DNA of 64,000 nt from Curtobacterium sp. VKM Ac-1395 (GTDB taxonomy: Bacteria; Actinomycetota; Actinomycetes; Actinomycetales; Microbacteriaceae), in the NCBI RefSeq assembly GCF_015350975.1, contig NZ_JADKRX010000001.1, positions 310,001-374,000 of the forward strand, given 5' to 3'. Numbering within the stretch: the first letter of the stretch is position 1; every line of letters begins with the position of its first letter. Shown in pieces: positions 26,293-34,444 of the stretch. The notes beneath the pieces were generated by a model. The model was not told the origin of the DNA. It ran no database searches and saw only the letters and a program-made list of their open reading frames with translations. The translations under genes and the position numbers were made by a program.

Positions 26293-26550
26293 TCAGCCGA
26301 CCGGGCCGGCCGGGGTGCCGACGGTGACGGTGACGACCCCGCGGGGGAGCGCAGAGCCGGACGACGACGACAGCGACGACGACGGTGACGACGACAGCGA
26401 CGACGACGTGGCGGCCGTCGGGTGGCTGCCGTCGATCGCCCAGCACGCCGTCCCGATGACGACGACGATGGCGACGAGGGTGGCGGCGGTGCTCCTGGTG
26501 GTCCTGCTGGTCATGGGACAAGCGTCCGGCAGGGCACCCCACCCGGTCAT
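26293..26550 (-). CDS. Possible small membrane protein with Ser-rich tail
   Basis: 85 residues (or 73 from a second ATG at 26514). One hydrophobic helix (TLVAIVVVIGTACWAI) is followed by a serine-rich stretch and a short hydrophobic C-terminus, as in small exported or tail-anchored proteins. AGGA is five bases before the ATG at 26550. The DNA is a GAC/TCG microsatellite (about 26356-26410), so the opposite strand also gives an open frame, Asp-rich, at 26315-26587. Both have G/C-rich third positions, and I cannot decide firmly. I favour this strand for its signal-like helix. Confidence 0.35.
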   Translation of the reverse strand: MTGWGALPDACPMTSRTTRSTAATLVAIVVVIGTACWAIDGSHPTAATSSSLSSSPSSSLSSSSGSALPRGVVTVTVGTPAGPVG

Positions 26551-26622
26551 CGTCCTGGCGGCCGAAGCCCCTCAGCCGCGCGGGTGAGATCGACTCAGGA
26601 GCCGGCCCCTGACGACCTCGAC

Positions 26623-27351
26623 TCAGATGACGACCGACCCCAGCACGCGGTGCGCGATCGAGATCGACTCGCCCGACACCGCCGACAGCGGCGAGGACAG
26701 GAACGCGACCAGGTCGGCGATCTGCGTCGGGCTCGACTCCCCGCCGGCACCGCGCTGCACCTCGGCGCTGGGCTCGTCGGTGACCGTCCCCGGGTTGACG
26801 ACGTTCACCGTCACGCCCGACCCGGCGACCTCGTCGGCCAGGTTCTTCGCGATGACGGTGACGGCCGTGTTCCGGAGCGAGGCCGTGATGTTGCCGGACA
26901 GGTAAGCGTTCTGGCCGCTCACCACGACCACCCGGCCGAAGCCCGCGTCCCGCTGGGCCGGCAGCACGGCGTTCGCGACCCGCAGGAACCCGAGGGCCTT
27001 GCCGTCGACCGCCTGCGCGACCTGCTCCGGGTCGGACCGCTTCGCCGGGTCCAGCGTGCGGGCGCTCGGGGCTGCCGTCACGACCAGCACGTCGATGCGT
27101 CCGTGCTCGGCGAGCACCCGCGCGACCCCGGCGTCGACCGAGGCCTGGTCCGCGGTGTCCATCGCCACCGCGGAGGTCGCCGCCCCGGACGTGGCTGCCC
27201 CGGACGGCCCGGCACCCTCGTCGTCCGATGCGCTCCGCGATGCCACGACGACGGTCGCCCCCTCGGCCCGCAGGCGGTCCACCACGGCGGCACCGATGTA
27301 GCCCTTCCCACCGACGACGAGGGCGACACGGTCACTGAGCTGCAGGTCCAT
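26623..27351 (-). CDS. SDR family protein with atypical active site
   Basis: 242 residues. The Rossmann start VALVVGGKGYIGAAV resembles the TGxxxGIG motif but reads GGKGYIG. An Ala/Thr/Ser insertion lies near 50-60. The catalytic region runs VVSGQNAYLSGNITASLRNTAV. Counting from the conserved serine, the Tyr and Lys positions are Ser and Thr, so the YxxxK pair is missing. NVVNPGTVTDEP is the usual SDR loop. It may have a different proton relay or be a non-catalytic binding protein. It is divergent from the small gene at 27508 across a repeat-rich regulatory region. Confidence 0.75.
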   Translation of the reverse strand: MDLQLSDRVALVVGGKGYIGAAVVDRLRAEGATVVVASRSASDDEGAGPSGAATSGAATSAVAMDTADQASVDAGVARVLAEHGRIDVLVVTAAPSARTLDPAKRSDPEQVAQAVDGKALGFLRVANAVLPAQRDAGFGRVVVVSGQNAYLSGNITASLRNTAVTVIAKNLADEVAGSGVTVNVVNPGTVTDEPSAEVQRGAGGESSPTQIADLVAFLSSPLSAVSGESISIAHRVLGSVVI

Positions 27352-27385
27352 GCCTGCGACGCTAGCCCCCGGTGTCTCGACCGTC

Positions 27386-27465
27386 CGAGCGGTACAGTGC
27401 GTGAAACGTACAGATGCCGAACCGTTCGTTGCGTGAACCGTTCACTTCCTGAAACACTTCCTTCG
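27386..27465. repeat. Five direct repeats with a 16-bp period in a divergent promoter region
   Basis: Units start at 27386, 27402, 27418, 27434 and 27450. The core is (C/T)GAA(A/C)CG followed by T-rich bases; units 3 and 4 share GAACCGTTC, which is itself an inverted repeat. Exact 16-bp spacing over 80 bp suggests an operator array. Confidence 0.6.
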
Positions 27466-27507
27466 TCCAACACGGACGGCAGGACGACGAGGAAGGCGGA
27501 ACCAGGC

Positions 27508-27690
27508 ATGCGCAGCACGTACCACGGGGCTCAGCGGAGCACCTCGCTCTCCGGCACCCACACCCGGGTCGGCCTCACCGCCCCCGCCGTGATCGCGGCC
27601 TACGTGAACGCCCGCATCGAGGACCCCTCGCTGCTCTCGGCACGACGCGAGCTGTCGTACGCCGACTTCTTCGCCGCCCACCAGGGCTGA
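27508..27690 (+). CDS. Small hypothetical protein
   Basis: 60 residues. The ATG at 27508 has GGAAGG about 12 bases upstream. The sequence (MRSTYHGAQRST... SARRELSYADFFAAHQG) is charged, has no membrane helix and shows no motif known to me. It ends 38 bases before the MarR gene and has the same direction, so the two may share the promoter in the repeat region at 27386-27465. It could be a small ligand- or regulator-associated protein; no function is claimed. Confidence 0.5.
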   Translation: MRSTYHGAQRSTSLSGTHTRVGLTAPAVIAAYVNARIEDPSLLSARRELSYADFFAAHQG

Positions 27691-27728
27691 GCGCCCACCA
27701 GGCCTGAACACCCGGAGTCCATGACCCC

Positions 27729-28268
27729 ATGCCGTTGACCGTCGTCCGCCGCGAGCACCACCACCTCTACACCCGCGAGCCCCGATCCACCGCCGCCCGC
27801 AGCGCCGTCGAGGCCATCCTCCGGCTGCAGCACGCCGAGGAGCAGCAGATCGAGCACGCCCGCACCGAGAGCGGTCTGTCGAAGAACGAGTTCCTCGCCG
27901 TCCGGTACCTGCTCCAGGCGCACCGCGACCACCGGTCCATGGGACCGAAGGACCTCGCCGTGATGCTCGCCGTGTCGAACGCGTCGGTCACGAAGCTCGT
28001 CGACACGCTCGTCGAGAAGGGCGACCTCGTCCGCAGCGCCCACCCCACGGACCGCCGAGCACAGGTGCTCGAGCCGACCGAGCAGGCGGCCGCCAAGATC
28101 GACGCCTCGTACGCACGCTTCCACGAGGTGGTCGTCGAGGTCCTCGACCGGCTGCCCGCCGCTGAGAACGAGGTCGTCACGCGGGCGCTCGGCCAGGTGG
28201 TCGAGGCGCTCGCCGAGACGGTGCCGGAACCCGAGGACGAGTACACGGTCGCGGACAGCGCTCGCTGA
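27729..28268 (+). CDS. MarR family transcriptional regulator
   Basis: 179 residues. A winged helix-turn-helix occupies about 45-125 (LSKNEFLAVRYLL, MGPKDLAVMLAVSNASVTKLVDTLVEKGDLVRSAHPTDRRAQVL), the classical MarR recognition helix and DxR wing. Helices at both ends would form the dimer interface. The arginine-rich wing DRRAQ is intact. It is a candidate for binding the 16-bp repeat array upstream (27386-27465), which would make it autoregulatory and a regulator of the divergent SDR gene (inference). Confidence 0.9.
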   Translation: MPLTVVRREHHHLYTREPRSTAARSAVEAILRLQHAEEQQIEHARTESGLSKNEFLAVRYLLQAHRDHRSMGPKDLAVMLAVSNASVTKLVDTLVEKGDLVRSAHPTDRRAQVLEPTEQAAAKIDASYARFHEVVVEVLDRLPAAENEVVTRALGQVVEALAETVPEPEDEYTVADSAR

Positions 28269-28288
28269 CGCGACCACGATCCGAGCCT

Positions 28289-28320
28289 GGAGGCTCCCCA
28301 CGGGCCCGGTGGGAGCCTCC
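28289..28320 (+). terminator. Hairpin terminator after marR
   Basis: GGAGGCTCCC(C)AC pairs with GTGGGAGCCTCC (12 bp with one bulged C) and is followed by CGTCTTCTTC. The stem contains GGAGGCTC, the core of the window-wide repeat. Confidence 0.75.
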
Positions 28321-28364
28321 CGTCTTCTTCCCCACCGGAAACCTTCCAGCGGTAAGTTGTCTGC

Positions 28365-28973
28365 ATGACCGCCGCCGAGGACGCCGACGCCGCCCCGCGA
28401 CGCGGGTACCGCAAGGGTGCCGAGCGGCGGGTGCAGATCCTCGACGAGATGATCCGGATGGTCGCCGAGCAGGGCGTCGATGCCTCGTCGCTGCGGTCCG
28501 TGGCCGAGGCCCTCGGCATCACCCACGCCGCACTGCGGCACTACTTCCCCTCGCGCGACGACCTGCTGCTCGCGGTCTACCGGGAGCACGAGGTGCGCGA
28601 GCAGAACTCGCCGGACCGGTTGGCGTCGGCGATCGGCGACATGCGGGACAGCGCCAGGCGCAACCGCGAGGTGCCCGGGCTCGTGCAGCTCTACACGACG
28701 CTCGCCGCGGACGCCGTCGGCGAAGGACACCCGGCGACGAGTGACTTCATGCGCGAGCGCTTCGCGCGGCTGCGGTCGGAGCTCGCCGTGCTGATCCAGC
28801 GGGACCAGGACCTCGGGCGCATCCGGGGCGACCTCGAGGCGACGGACCTGGCGTCCCTGAGCATCGCGGCGTCCGACGGGCTGCAGGTGCAGTGGCTGCT
28901 CGACCCGGACGCGGTCGACGGGGAGCGCGTGCTGCGGCTGCTCGAGCAGCTCGTGCCGCCGCCCGCGTCCTGA
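28365..28973 (+). CDS. TetR family transcriptional regulator
   Basis: 202 residues. The N-terminal helix-turn-helix (about 20-65) reads RVQILDEMIRMVAEQG then SSLRSVAEALGITHAALRHYFPSRDDLL, a textbook TetR motif. The C-terminal helical domain has no recognisable ligand class. A -10-like TAAGTT (28353-28358) lies six bases before the ATG, so the transcript is leaderless. GGAAACCTTCC at 28337-28347 is a small dyad and a possible autoregulatory site. It is convergent with the sugar oxidoreductase gene. Confidence 0.9.
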   Translation: MTAAEDADAAPRRGYRKGAERRVQILDEMIRMVAEQGVDASSLRSVAEALGITHAALRHYFPSRDDLLLAVYREHEVREQNSPDRLASAIGDMRDSARRNREVPGLVQLYTTLAADAVGEGHPATSDFMRERFARLRSELAVLIQRDQDLGRIRGDLEATDLASLSIAASDGLQVQWLLDPDAVDGERVLRLLEQLVPPPAS

Positions 28974-29005
28974 CGCCCGCGTGCTCTGACGTCCCCGCAC
29001 GTGCG

Positions 29006-29064
29006 TCGAGGGAGCAGGCGACGTCGGGTGCCCTGGGGCGACTCGACGTCGTCTGCTCCCTCGA
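29006..29064. terminator. Long hairpin between convergent genes (bidirectional terminator candidate)
   Basis: A 21-bp stem (29006-29026 with 29044-29064) has a single G:T-type mismatch and a 17-base loop, exactly between tetR and the minus-strand oxidoreductase. No U-run follows on either side. Confidence 0.6.
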
Positions 29065-29082
29065 TGGGGGCGTGCCTGCGTC

Positions 29083-30186
29083 CTAGGCGGTCAGCACCGC
29101 GGCCGCGGGGTCGAAGTCCTCGGGCAGGGGCGGGATCGACGCCACGGTCGAGGTGATGTCGACGGCCGTGTGCGACTCGGCGGCGTCGCGGATGCCGAGC
29201 AGCACGTCGAGGACGTGCAGCGCGGTGGCACCCGAGGCGCGCTCGGGGCGGTCCTCGGCGATCGCGCGGGCGAGGTCGACGACCCCGGTGCCGCGGCCCC
29301 AGGTCGACCCGACGGCGGTGATCGTCTCGGGCTCGTCCTGGCCGTACCGCCACAGGGTGGAGTCACCCTCGAACGTGTTCGGGTCCGGGAGCGAGATCGT
29401 GCCGAGCGTGCCGTTGATCTCCACGAAGCCCTGGCGCGGCATCGCGTGCTGGAACGAGAACGTCGACTGTGCCGACTGCCCACCGGCGAACTCGATGAGG
29501 GCCGCGTGGTGCGTGGGGACCTCGACCGGGAACGTCTCGCCCGCCCGGTCGCCGGACGCGATGGTCCGACGCTCGAGCGACTTCGACGACACGGCCTGCA
29601 CGCGGGTGGCGGCACCGAGGGCGTGGACGAGCGTCGTCACGTAGTACGGACCCATGTCGAACAGCGGACCGGCACCCGTGGCGAACAGGAAGTCCGGGTT
29701 CGGGTGCCATGCCTCGGGACCGGGCACGTGGAACATCGTCGTCGCGGAGAGCGGCTCGCCGATGTCACCGCGGGCGATGGCCCGGAGCGCGGTCTGGATG
29801 CCGGCGCCGAGCACGGTGTCCGGCGCCGTCGCGACCCGGAGGCCCTTGGCCTTCGCGGACTCGAGCACCGCTGCTGCGGAGTCGTGGTCCGTGGCGATCG
29901 GCTTCTCGCTCCAGACGTGCTTGCCGGCGTCGATGATCTGCTGGTCGACCTCCGCGTGTGCGGCCGGGATCGTCAGGTTGATGACGATCTGGACGTCGTC
30001 GCGGGCCAGGAGCTCCTCGACCGACCCGGACGCCCCGACGCCGTACTCCGCTGCCTGGGCGGCGGCACGGTCGAGCAGGACGTCGGCGACGAAGCGGACC
30101 TCGACGTCGGCGAACTGCGTCAGGTTCGTCAGGTACTGCGTGGAGATGTTGCCGGCACCGATGATGCCGATCCCGACGCGGCTCAC
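29083..30186 (-). CDS. Gfo/Idh/MocA family oxidoreductase
   Basis: 367 residues from the GTG at 30186, where family similarity starts (VGIGIIGAGNISTQYL). The Rossmann motif GAGNIS, the cofactor/catalytic segment SEKPIATD (EKP) and the later substrate-domain GPLFDMGPYYVTTLVHALG motif are all present. Such enzymes oxidise sugars or inositols with NAD(P). The start overlaps the isomerase gene by GTGA, and the pair resembles inositol/sugar catabolic modules in actinobacteria. Substrate is unknown. Confidence 0.92.
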   Translation of the reverse strand: MSRVGIGIIGAGNISTQYLTNLTQFADVEVRFVADVLLDRAAAQAAEYGVGASGSVEELLARDDVQIVINLTIPAAHAEVDQQIIDAGKHVWSEKPIATDHDSAAAVLESAKAKGLRVATAPDTVLGAGIQTALRAIARGDIGEPLSATTMFHVPGPEAWHPNPDFLFATGAGPLFDMGPYYVTTLVHALGAATRVQAVSSKSLERRTIASGDRAGETFPVEVPTHHAALIEFAGGQSAQSTFSFQHAMPRQGFVEINGTLGTISLPDPNTFEGDSTLWRYGQDEPETITAVGSTWGRGTGVVDLARAIAEDRPERASGATALHVLDVLLGIRDAAESHTAVDITSTVASIPPLPEDFDPAAAVLTA

Positions 30187-30983
30187 TTGTCGTTGTCCCC
30201 GAGCCAGGTGAGGGACTCGGCGATGCCCTCGAAGACGTCGCCCTTGTACGCGTCGAACTCGACGACGCGGATGGCCTGGGGCGCTGCGGCGAGGATCGAC
30301 ACCACGTCGACGTCGCCCTGGCCGGCGGGGGTCTGGTTCTCGAAGGCGCGCTGCAGGGCCTCGGGGACGATGAGGGCGCTCTCGGACGAGGGCAGGGCGT
30401 CGCGGATGTCGCCGTCGACCTGGCCGTCCTTCACGTGGATCGCGACGACGCGGTCGCCGAGGGAGCGGAGCACGGCGGGGGCGTCCGCGCCACCGACGGT
30501 CGCCCAGAAGGTGTCGACCTCGAGGACGGTCTCCGGGGCGAGCTGCTCGACGAAGAGCTCGTAGACCGTGCGGCCCTCGACCTTGTTCGTGAACTCCCAC
30601 TGGTGGTTGTGGTACCCGAACTGCAGGCCACGGGCTGCGGCCTCGGCGGTGAGCTCGTTGACGCGGTCGGCGATCGCCTTGACGTCGTCGGCAGTCTGCC
30701 AGCGGTCGGTCGGGATGAAGGGGTCGATGACGGTGCGGATGCCGAGGCGCTCGGCGGCGTCCCAGATCGGGGCGGTGTCAGCGGCGTCGATCACGGCGAC
30801 GTGGCCGGACGGGGCCTTCAGGCCGGTGGCGGCGAAGGCACGCTCGAGGTCGGCGGCACGTTCGACGAACGCGTAGGGCTCGACGTTCTCGTACCCGATC
30901 TCGCGCACGCGGGCGATGGCCGCATCGAGGTCGTCGGCGATGGCGTCTCGCAGCGAGTACAGCTGCACGGAGGTGATGGGCAT
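30183..30983 (-). CDS. Sugar phosphate isomerase/epimerase family TIM-barrel protein
   Basis: 266 residues, ATG start with GAAGGAGC about 10 bases upstream. The start MPITSVQLYSLRDAI and segments FGYHNHQWEF, LEVDTFWATVGG, HVKDGQ and VVEFDAYKGD show the AP-endonuclease-like TIM barrel. Metal ligands Glu, Asp, His and Glu are all in place. It is co-translated with the Gfo/Idh/MocA enzyme, so the two likely act in sequence on a keto-sugar or inositol derivative. Confidence 0.9.
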   Translation of the reverse strand: MPITSVQLYSLRDAIADDLDAAIARVREIGYENVEPYAFVERAADLERAFAATGLKAPSGHVAVIDAADTAPIWDAAERLGIRTVIDPFIPTDRWQTADDVKAIADRVNELTAEAAARGLQFGYHNHQWEFTNKVEGRTVYELFVEQLAPETVLEVDTFWATVGGADAPAVLRSLGDRVVAIHVKDGQVDGDIRDALPSSESALIVPEALQRAFENQTPAGQGDVDVVSILAAAPQAIRVVEFDAYKGDVFEGIAESLTWLGDNDK

Positions 30984-31066
30984 TGCGCGGGGCTCCTTCG
31001 GTCCTGACTGGGCTGTGCTGACCCGTCGAGGACGCGATGCTCCGCGGCGAGATCGAGGACGACGCT

Positions 31067-31087
31067 ACACCGAAAACCACCCGGTGT
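31067..31087. promoter_or_regulatory. Operator-like dyad upstream of the isomerase-oxidoreductase pair
   Basis: ACACCG, nine bases, CGGTGT; an outer CTAC/GTAG pair extends it. It is located 84 bases upstream of the isomerase start and may bind a LacI- or ROK-type repressor. Confidence 0.45.
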
Positions 31088-31168
31088 GTAGTTTTGTGTC
31101 ACTCGTGTCCGCGACGCGGGGCACCGGCGTCCGCACCCCGCGACGATGGGCCGGCGTACCGGGCGCGC

Positions 31169-31181
31169 GCCGAGCCTCCCG
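31169..31181 (+). repeat. Copy of the window-wide repeat CCGAGCCTCC
   Basis: GCCGAGCCTCCCG, intergenic, four bases before the TAGCGT -10-like box of the esterase gene. Confidence 0.6.
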
Positions 31182-31184
31182 GGC

Positions 31185-31190
31185 TAGCGT
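31185..31190 (+). promoter_or_regulatory. -10-like TAGCGT of the esterase gene
   Basis: TAGCGT is six bases before the GTG at 31197, with no Shine-Dalgarno sequence, so the transcript is probably leaderless. Confidence 0.5.
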
Positions 31191-31196
31191 GGACCG

Positions 31197-32516
31197 GTGC
31201 TCCACGACGCGACCCTGACCTTCGACAGCCCCGCCGGACGCATCCGCGGCCAGCGCGACGACGGGGTGGTGCGGGTCCTCGGGATCCCGTACGCGCAGGC
31301 CGACCGCTTCCAGCCGCCGCAGCCCGTGCCGCCGTTCCCCGGCGTGTTCGACGCGGACACCCCGGCGCCCCTCGCGCCGCAGTCGGCCTCCCCGGTCGTC
31401 GACCAGCTCCTGCACGTGGTCGAGGCCGAGGTCGACGAACACTGCCAGCGGCTCTCGATCACCCTGCCGGCCGACGTCGGCGACGACGAACGACTGCCGG
31501 TGATGGTCTGGGTGCACGGCGGCTCGTACGTCATCGGCGGCGGCGACCTGCCCATGAACGACCCGGTCGACCTGGTCACCGAGCAGCGGGTGGTCGTCGT
31601 GACCGTCACCTTCCGGCTCGGGGTGCTCGGCTTCCTCGGCGACGGCGAGCGGGTGCCGGCGAACCTCGGCCTGCTCGACCTCGTCGCGTCGCTCGGGTGG
31701 GTGCACGAGAACATCGCCGCGTTCGGCGGTGACCCCGAGAACGTCACCGTGTTCGGGCAGTCCGCCGGCGGTGACGCCGTCGCGCACCTGATGATCAGCG
31801 ACGGCACCGAGGGGCTGTTCCACCGGGCGATCGTGCAGAGCGCGCCGCTCGGGCTGTCGCGAGGACGCTCCCGGATGAACCGCGCGATGGTGCGGACCAT
31901 CGGCGCGGTCGGCCCGGACACGGCGCTCGAGGACCTGCTCGACCGACAGACCCGTGCGGAGCGGATCGCGATGCCGTTCGGCCTGCGCGGCGGGATGCCC
32001 TACGGAACGCAGTACGGCTTCGCGCCGCTGCCCGCGGAGCGCGACCTGGCGGATGCCTGGCGCCGGGTCGCTCCGCGCATCGACCTGATGATCGGTTCGG
32101 CCGCGGACGAGACCGCGATGTACGTCCCCGTGCTGCCGGTCGTGCGCCGGGTCGCCCGCAACCGGGTGGGTCGTGCGCTCGTGCGGTGGTGGCTCGTCCG
32201 CCCGCTGACCGAGGTGATCTACGGCCGTGATGCCCGTCGGTTCGCCGACCGGCACCGCGCCGGCGGCGGGACGGCGGTCCGCTACCGGTTGCTCCGCGGT
32301 GCGACGCGGCGGCCGACCGGCGCGGCGCACATGGGTGAGCTGCCGATGCTGCTCGGCCGGCGTGAGGCCTGGGCCGGCAGCACGTTCGTGTCCGAGCGCG
32401 ACTGGCCCGAGGCCGAACGCCGCGGCCCAGGCATCCGAGCGATCTGGGCCGAGTTCGCGCGGACCGGGCGGGTCACGGCGCCGAGCGACGAGACGCTGAC
32501 GTTCGACCGCGGGTGA
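31197..32516 (+). CDS. Type B carboxylesterase/lipase family protein
   Basis: 439 residues, leaderless GTG start. The sequence begins with a short G-R-I-R-G-Q strand and RVLGIPYAQ, as in carboxylesterase B proteins. The oxyanion segment is VWVHGGSYVIGGG, the nucleophile elbow FGQSAGG (Ser near 194). It is shorter than the usual 490-550 residues. No signal peptide is seen, so it is likely cytoplasmic. Substrate cannot be predicted. Confidence 0.87.
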   Translation: MLHDATLTFDSPAGRIRGQRDDGVVRVLGIPYAQADRFQPPQPVPPFPGVFDADTPAPLAPQSASPVVDQLLHVVEAEVDEHCQRLSITLPADVGDDERLPVMVWVHGGSYVIGGGDLPMNDPVDLVTEQRVVVVTVTFRLGVLGFLGDGERVPANLGLLDLVASLGWVHENIAAFGGDPENVTVFGQSAGGDAVAHLMISDGTEGLFHRAIVQSAPLGLSRGRSRMNRAMVRTIGAVGPDTALEDLLDRQTRAERIAMPFGLRGGMPYGTQYGFAPLPAERDLADAWRRVAPRIDLMIGSAADETAMYVPVLPVVRRVARNRVGRALVRWWLVRPLTEVIYGRDARRFADRHRAGGGTAVRYRLLRGATRRPTGAAHMGELPMLLGRREAWAGSTFVSERDWPEAERRGPGIRAIWAEFARTGRVTAPSDETLTFDRG

Positions 32517-32603
32517 CGCTGCCGGGCAGCCGGAGTCGGCGCTGGTCGGCAGGTCCTCGCGGCACCCCCTGAACTGGCGGTATCCACGGTCGTTCCACCC
32601 CCG

Positions 32604-32609
32604 GAGAAT
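32604..32609 (+). promoter_or_regulatory. -10-like GAGAAT of the TetR-type gene
   Basis: GAGAAT is six bases upstream of the ATG at 32616. The same hexamer and spacing occur before hemE. Confidence 0.5.
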
Positions 32610-32615
32610 CAGGGC

Positions 32616-33218
32616 ATGCCCGTGTCCGCCGATCCCGACCTCCGTGCCCGCATCGTGGCCGCGGGGATCTTCGCGTACCGCGCCGCCGACTTCCACCAGG
32701 TCGGACCCGACGAGGTCGCCATCCACGCCGACATCTCCATCGAGGAGTTCCGCCGCGTCTACCCGGTGTGGGAGCTCTTCATCGTGGCCGTCATCGACCG
32801 CTGGAACACCGCCACGCAGCAGGCCCTGCGCTCGATCGGCGAGCGTGAGGGCGCTGTCGCCTACATCCGGGCCCGCCTGGAGACCGGCGAGGGCGACCCC
32901 GCGCTGGTCCGCCTGCACCTGGCGCTGTTGAGTGCCGCGTCGACGCCGGGTCACGCCGCTGCCGGGTGGTTCCGCAAGCAGTACACGCTGGCGTTCGAGG
33001 ACCTCACCGTCATGCTCGCCCGCGACGTCGTGATGGGGCGCGAGGCCCGTGGCACCGCCCCGAGGCACAGCGCCGAGCAGCTGCTCGCGTTGTACGAGGG
33101 GCTGCAGCTGCAGTCGTTGCTCCGTGACCAGGCAGACCTGCTCGCCGGGTACGACCGCGCCGTCGCGCGGATGCGGGTCGGGTGGGCGAACGGCCCGGTC
33201 GCGCAGCCGGCTCGCTAG
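32616..33218 (+). CDS. TetR-like transcriptional regulator
   Basis: 200 residues. The N-terminus (about 8-55) fits a TetR helix-turn-helix: RARIVAAGIFAYRAADFHQVGPDEVAIHADISIEEFRRVYPVWELFI, although it is less canonical than usual. The C-terminal helical part has AEQLLALYEGLQLQSLL, a common TetR_C element. The stop codon shares CTAG with the stop of the convergent GNAT gene. Target genes are unknown; the neighbouring esterase is a possibility. Confidence 0.8.
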   Translation: MPVSADPDLRARIVAAGIFAYRAADFHQVGPDEVAIHADISIEEFRRVYPVWELFIVAVIDRWNTATQQALRSIGEREGAVAYIRARLETGEGDPALVRLHLALLSAASTPGHAAAGWFRKQYTLAFEDLTVMLARDVVMGREARGTAPRHSAEQLLALYEGLQLQSLLRDQADLLAGYDRAVARMRVGWANGPVAQPAR

Positions 33219-33880
33219 CTGTCCTCGCGCTGGCTGCCGTCGCGCTGGTCGTCGTCGCGCTGGAATGCCAACCGCATCACCGACCGCCGGGTGGTCGGGT
33301 GCGTCACCTCGTGGAACCCCGCCGCGTCGAAGGCCGACCGCGGGCCGACGAACAGCTCACCCCAGATGTCCTCGACCCCGGGCGCCAGCTCCATCGGGTA
33401 GCCCTCGACCGCCCGGGCCCCGTGCCGCCGGGCGTGCTCGACCGCACCCACGACCAGCGCATGGCTGACGCCCTGACGCCGGAAGCCCTTCCGCACCACG
33501 AAGCACGCGATCGCCCAGACACCCTCGTCCGCGCGGTCCTCCTGCCGCCCCGCCCACTGCACCCGCGTCTTCCGGAAGCGGACGAACGCCGGCCGCGGTT
33601 CGACCGCCGCCCAGCCGACCGGTTCACCGTCGCGGTAGGCCACGATCCCGGTCGTCTCCCGCGCCTCCGGGTCGTCGCACCCCGTCTCTGCCCGGAACCG
33701 CCGCGTCCGCTCCTCCACCGGCATGTCCGTGAAGGTCCGGTCGGAGGTCTTCAGCCACTGGCAGTGGCACCGCGCCGGGTCGCCGCGCTCGCCGAACACG
33801 CGGTCGAGGTCCTCCCACGGCACCTCGTTCGCCGGTCGGAACGTCGTCGCACCGCCGCTGGTCGTCTCGCTCGTCGCCAT
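33215..33880 (-). CDS. GNAT family N-acetyltransferase
   Basis: 221 residues. The acetyl-CoA-binding region is seen as WAIACFVVRKGFRRQGVSHALVVGAVEHARRHGA, matching motif A (V-R-x-x-x-R-x-x-G). An N-terminal CHCQWLK segment near 40 is typical of a subgroup of actinobacterial GNAT proteins. The C-terminus has the short repeat QRDDDQRDGSQRED, from tandem DNA repeats of TCGCGCTGG. The substrate is unknown. It is convergent with the TetR gene (shared CTAG). Confidence 0.87.
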   Translation of the reverse strand: MATSETTSGGATTFRPANEVPWEDLDRVFGERGDPARCHCQWLKTSDRTFTDMPVEERTRRFRAETGCDDPEARETTGIVAYRDGEPVGWAAVEPRPAFVRFRKTRVQWAGRQEDRADEGVWAIACFVVRKGFRRQGVSHALVVGAVEHARRHGARAVEGYPMELAPGVEDIWGELFVGPRSAFDAAGFHEVTHPTTRRSVMRLAFQRDDDQRDGSQREDS

Positions 33881-33949
33881 CGGTGGGCCCTCCCGTCGCC
33901 CGATGGCGCTCAGGGTAGTCCCGCACCAGCGGTGGACGACAGCGCCGGA

Positions 33950-33962
33950 CAGGAGGCTCGGC
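33950..33962 (-). repeat. Copy of the window-wide repeat CCGAGCCTCC
   Basis: Reverse-strand GCCGAGCCTCCTG, in the spacer between the GNAT and Nudix genes. It is identical over 13 bases to the copy at 38434-38446. Confidence 0.6.
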
Positions 33963-34005
33963 GCGGCACGCGTGCGCTCGTGCGGCTTCCTGGGATGGTC
34001 GGGTC

Positions 34006-34443
34006 ATGGAGTACACGGACTACGACACCCGGCTGGCGGCGTACGGCGTGGTCACGCACGAGGGCCGGGTGCTGCTGGCGATGCAGCGCTTCCCCGAGGC
34101 CGGGACCTGGGCGCTGCCCGGCGGCGGCGTCGAGTACGACGAAGGGGTCGAGCAGGCCGTCGTCCGCGAGTTCATGGAGGAGACCGGGTACGAGGTCGCC
34201 GTCGGGGGACTGCTCGGCGTGCGGCACCACCTGGTGCCCGCGGAGCGACGGATGCACGAGAACGGCCGACCGATGAAGGCCGTGCAGGTCGTGTTCCGCG
34301 TCCGGATCACCGGCGGCGCCCTGCGGGACGAGGCCGACGGCTCCACCGAGCGGGCGGACTGGATCCCGATCGCGGAGCTCCCGCACCACCGCCACGGTCT
34401 GGTCGTGCCGATCGCGCTCGGGTGGGCGGGCGCGCTCAGCTGA
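34006..34443 (+). CDS. Nudix hydrolase
   Basis: 145 residues. The Nudix box is complete: GGGVEYDEGVEQAVVREFMEETGYEV fits Gx5Ex7REUxEExGU, with the metal-binding glutamates present. Preceded by LALQRF-type strand (LLAMQRFPEAGTWALPG). The family cleaves nucleoside diphosphates linked to another moiety. It ends two bases before the end of the convergent VOC gene. Specific substrate is unknown. Confidence 0.92.
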   Translation: MEYTDYDTRLAAYGVVTHEGRVLLAMQRFPEAGTWALPGGGVEYDEGVEQAVVREFMEETGYEVAVGGLLGVRHHLVPAERRMHENGRPMKAVQVVFRVRITGGALRDEADGSTERADWIPIAELPHHRHGLVVPIALGWAGALS

Positions 34444-34444
34444 G

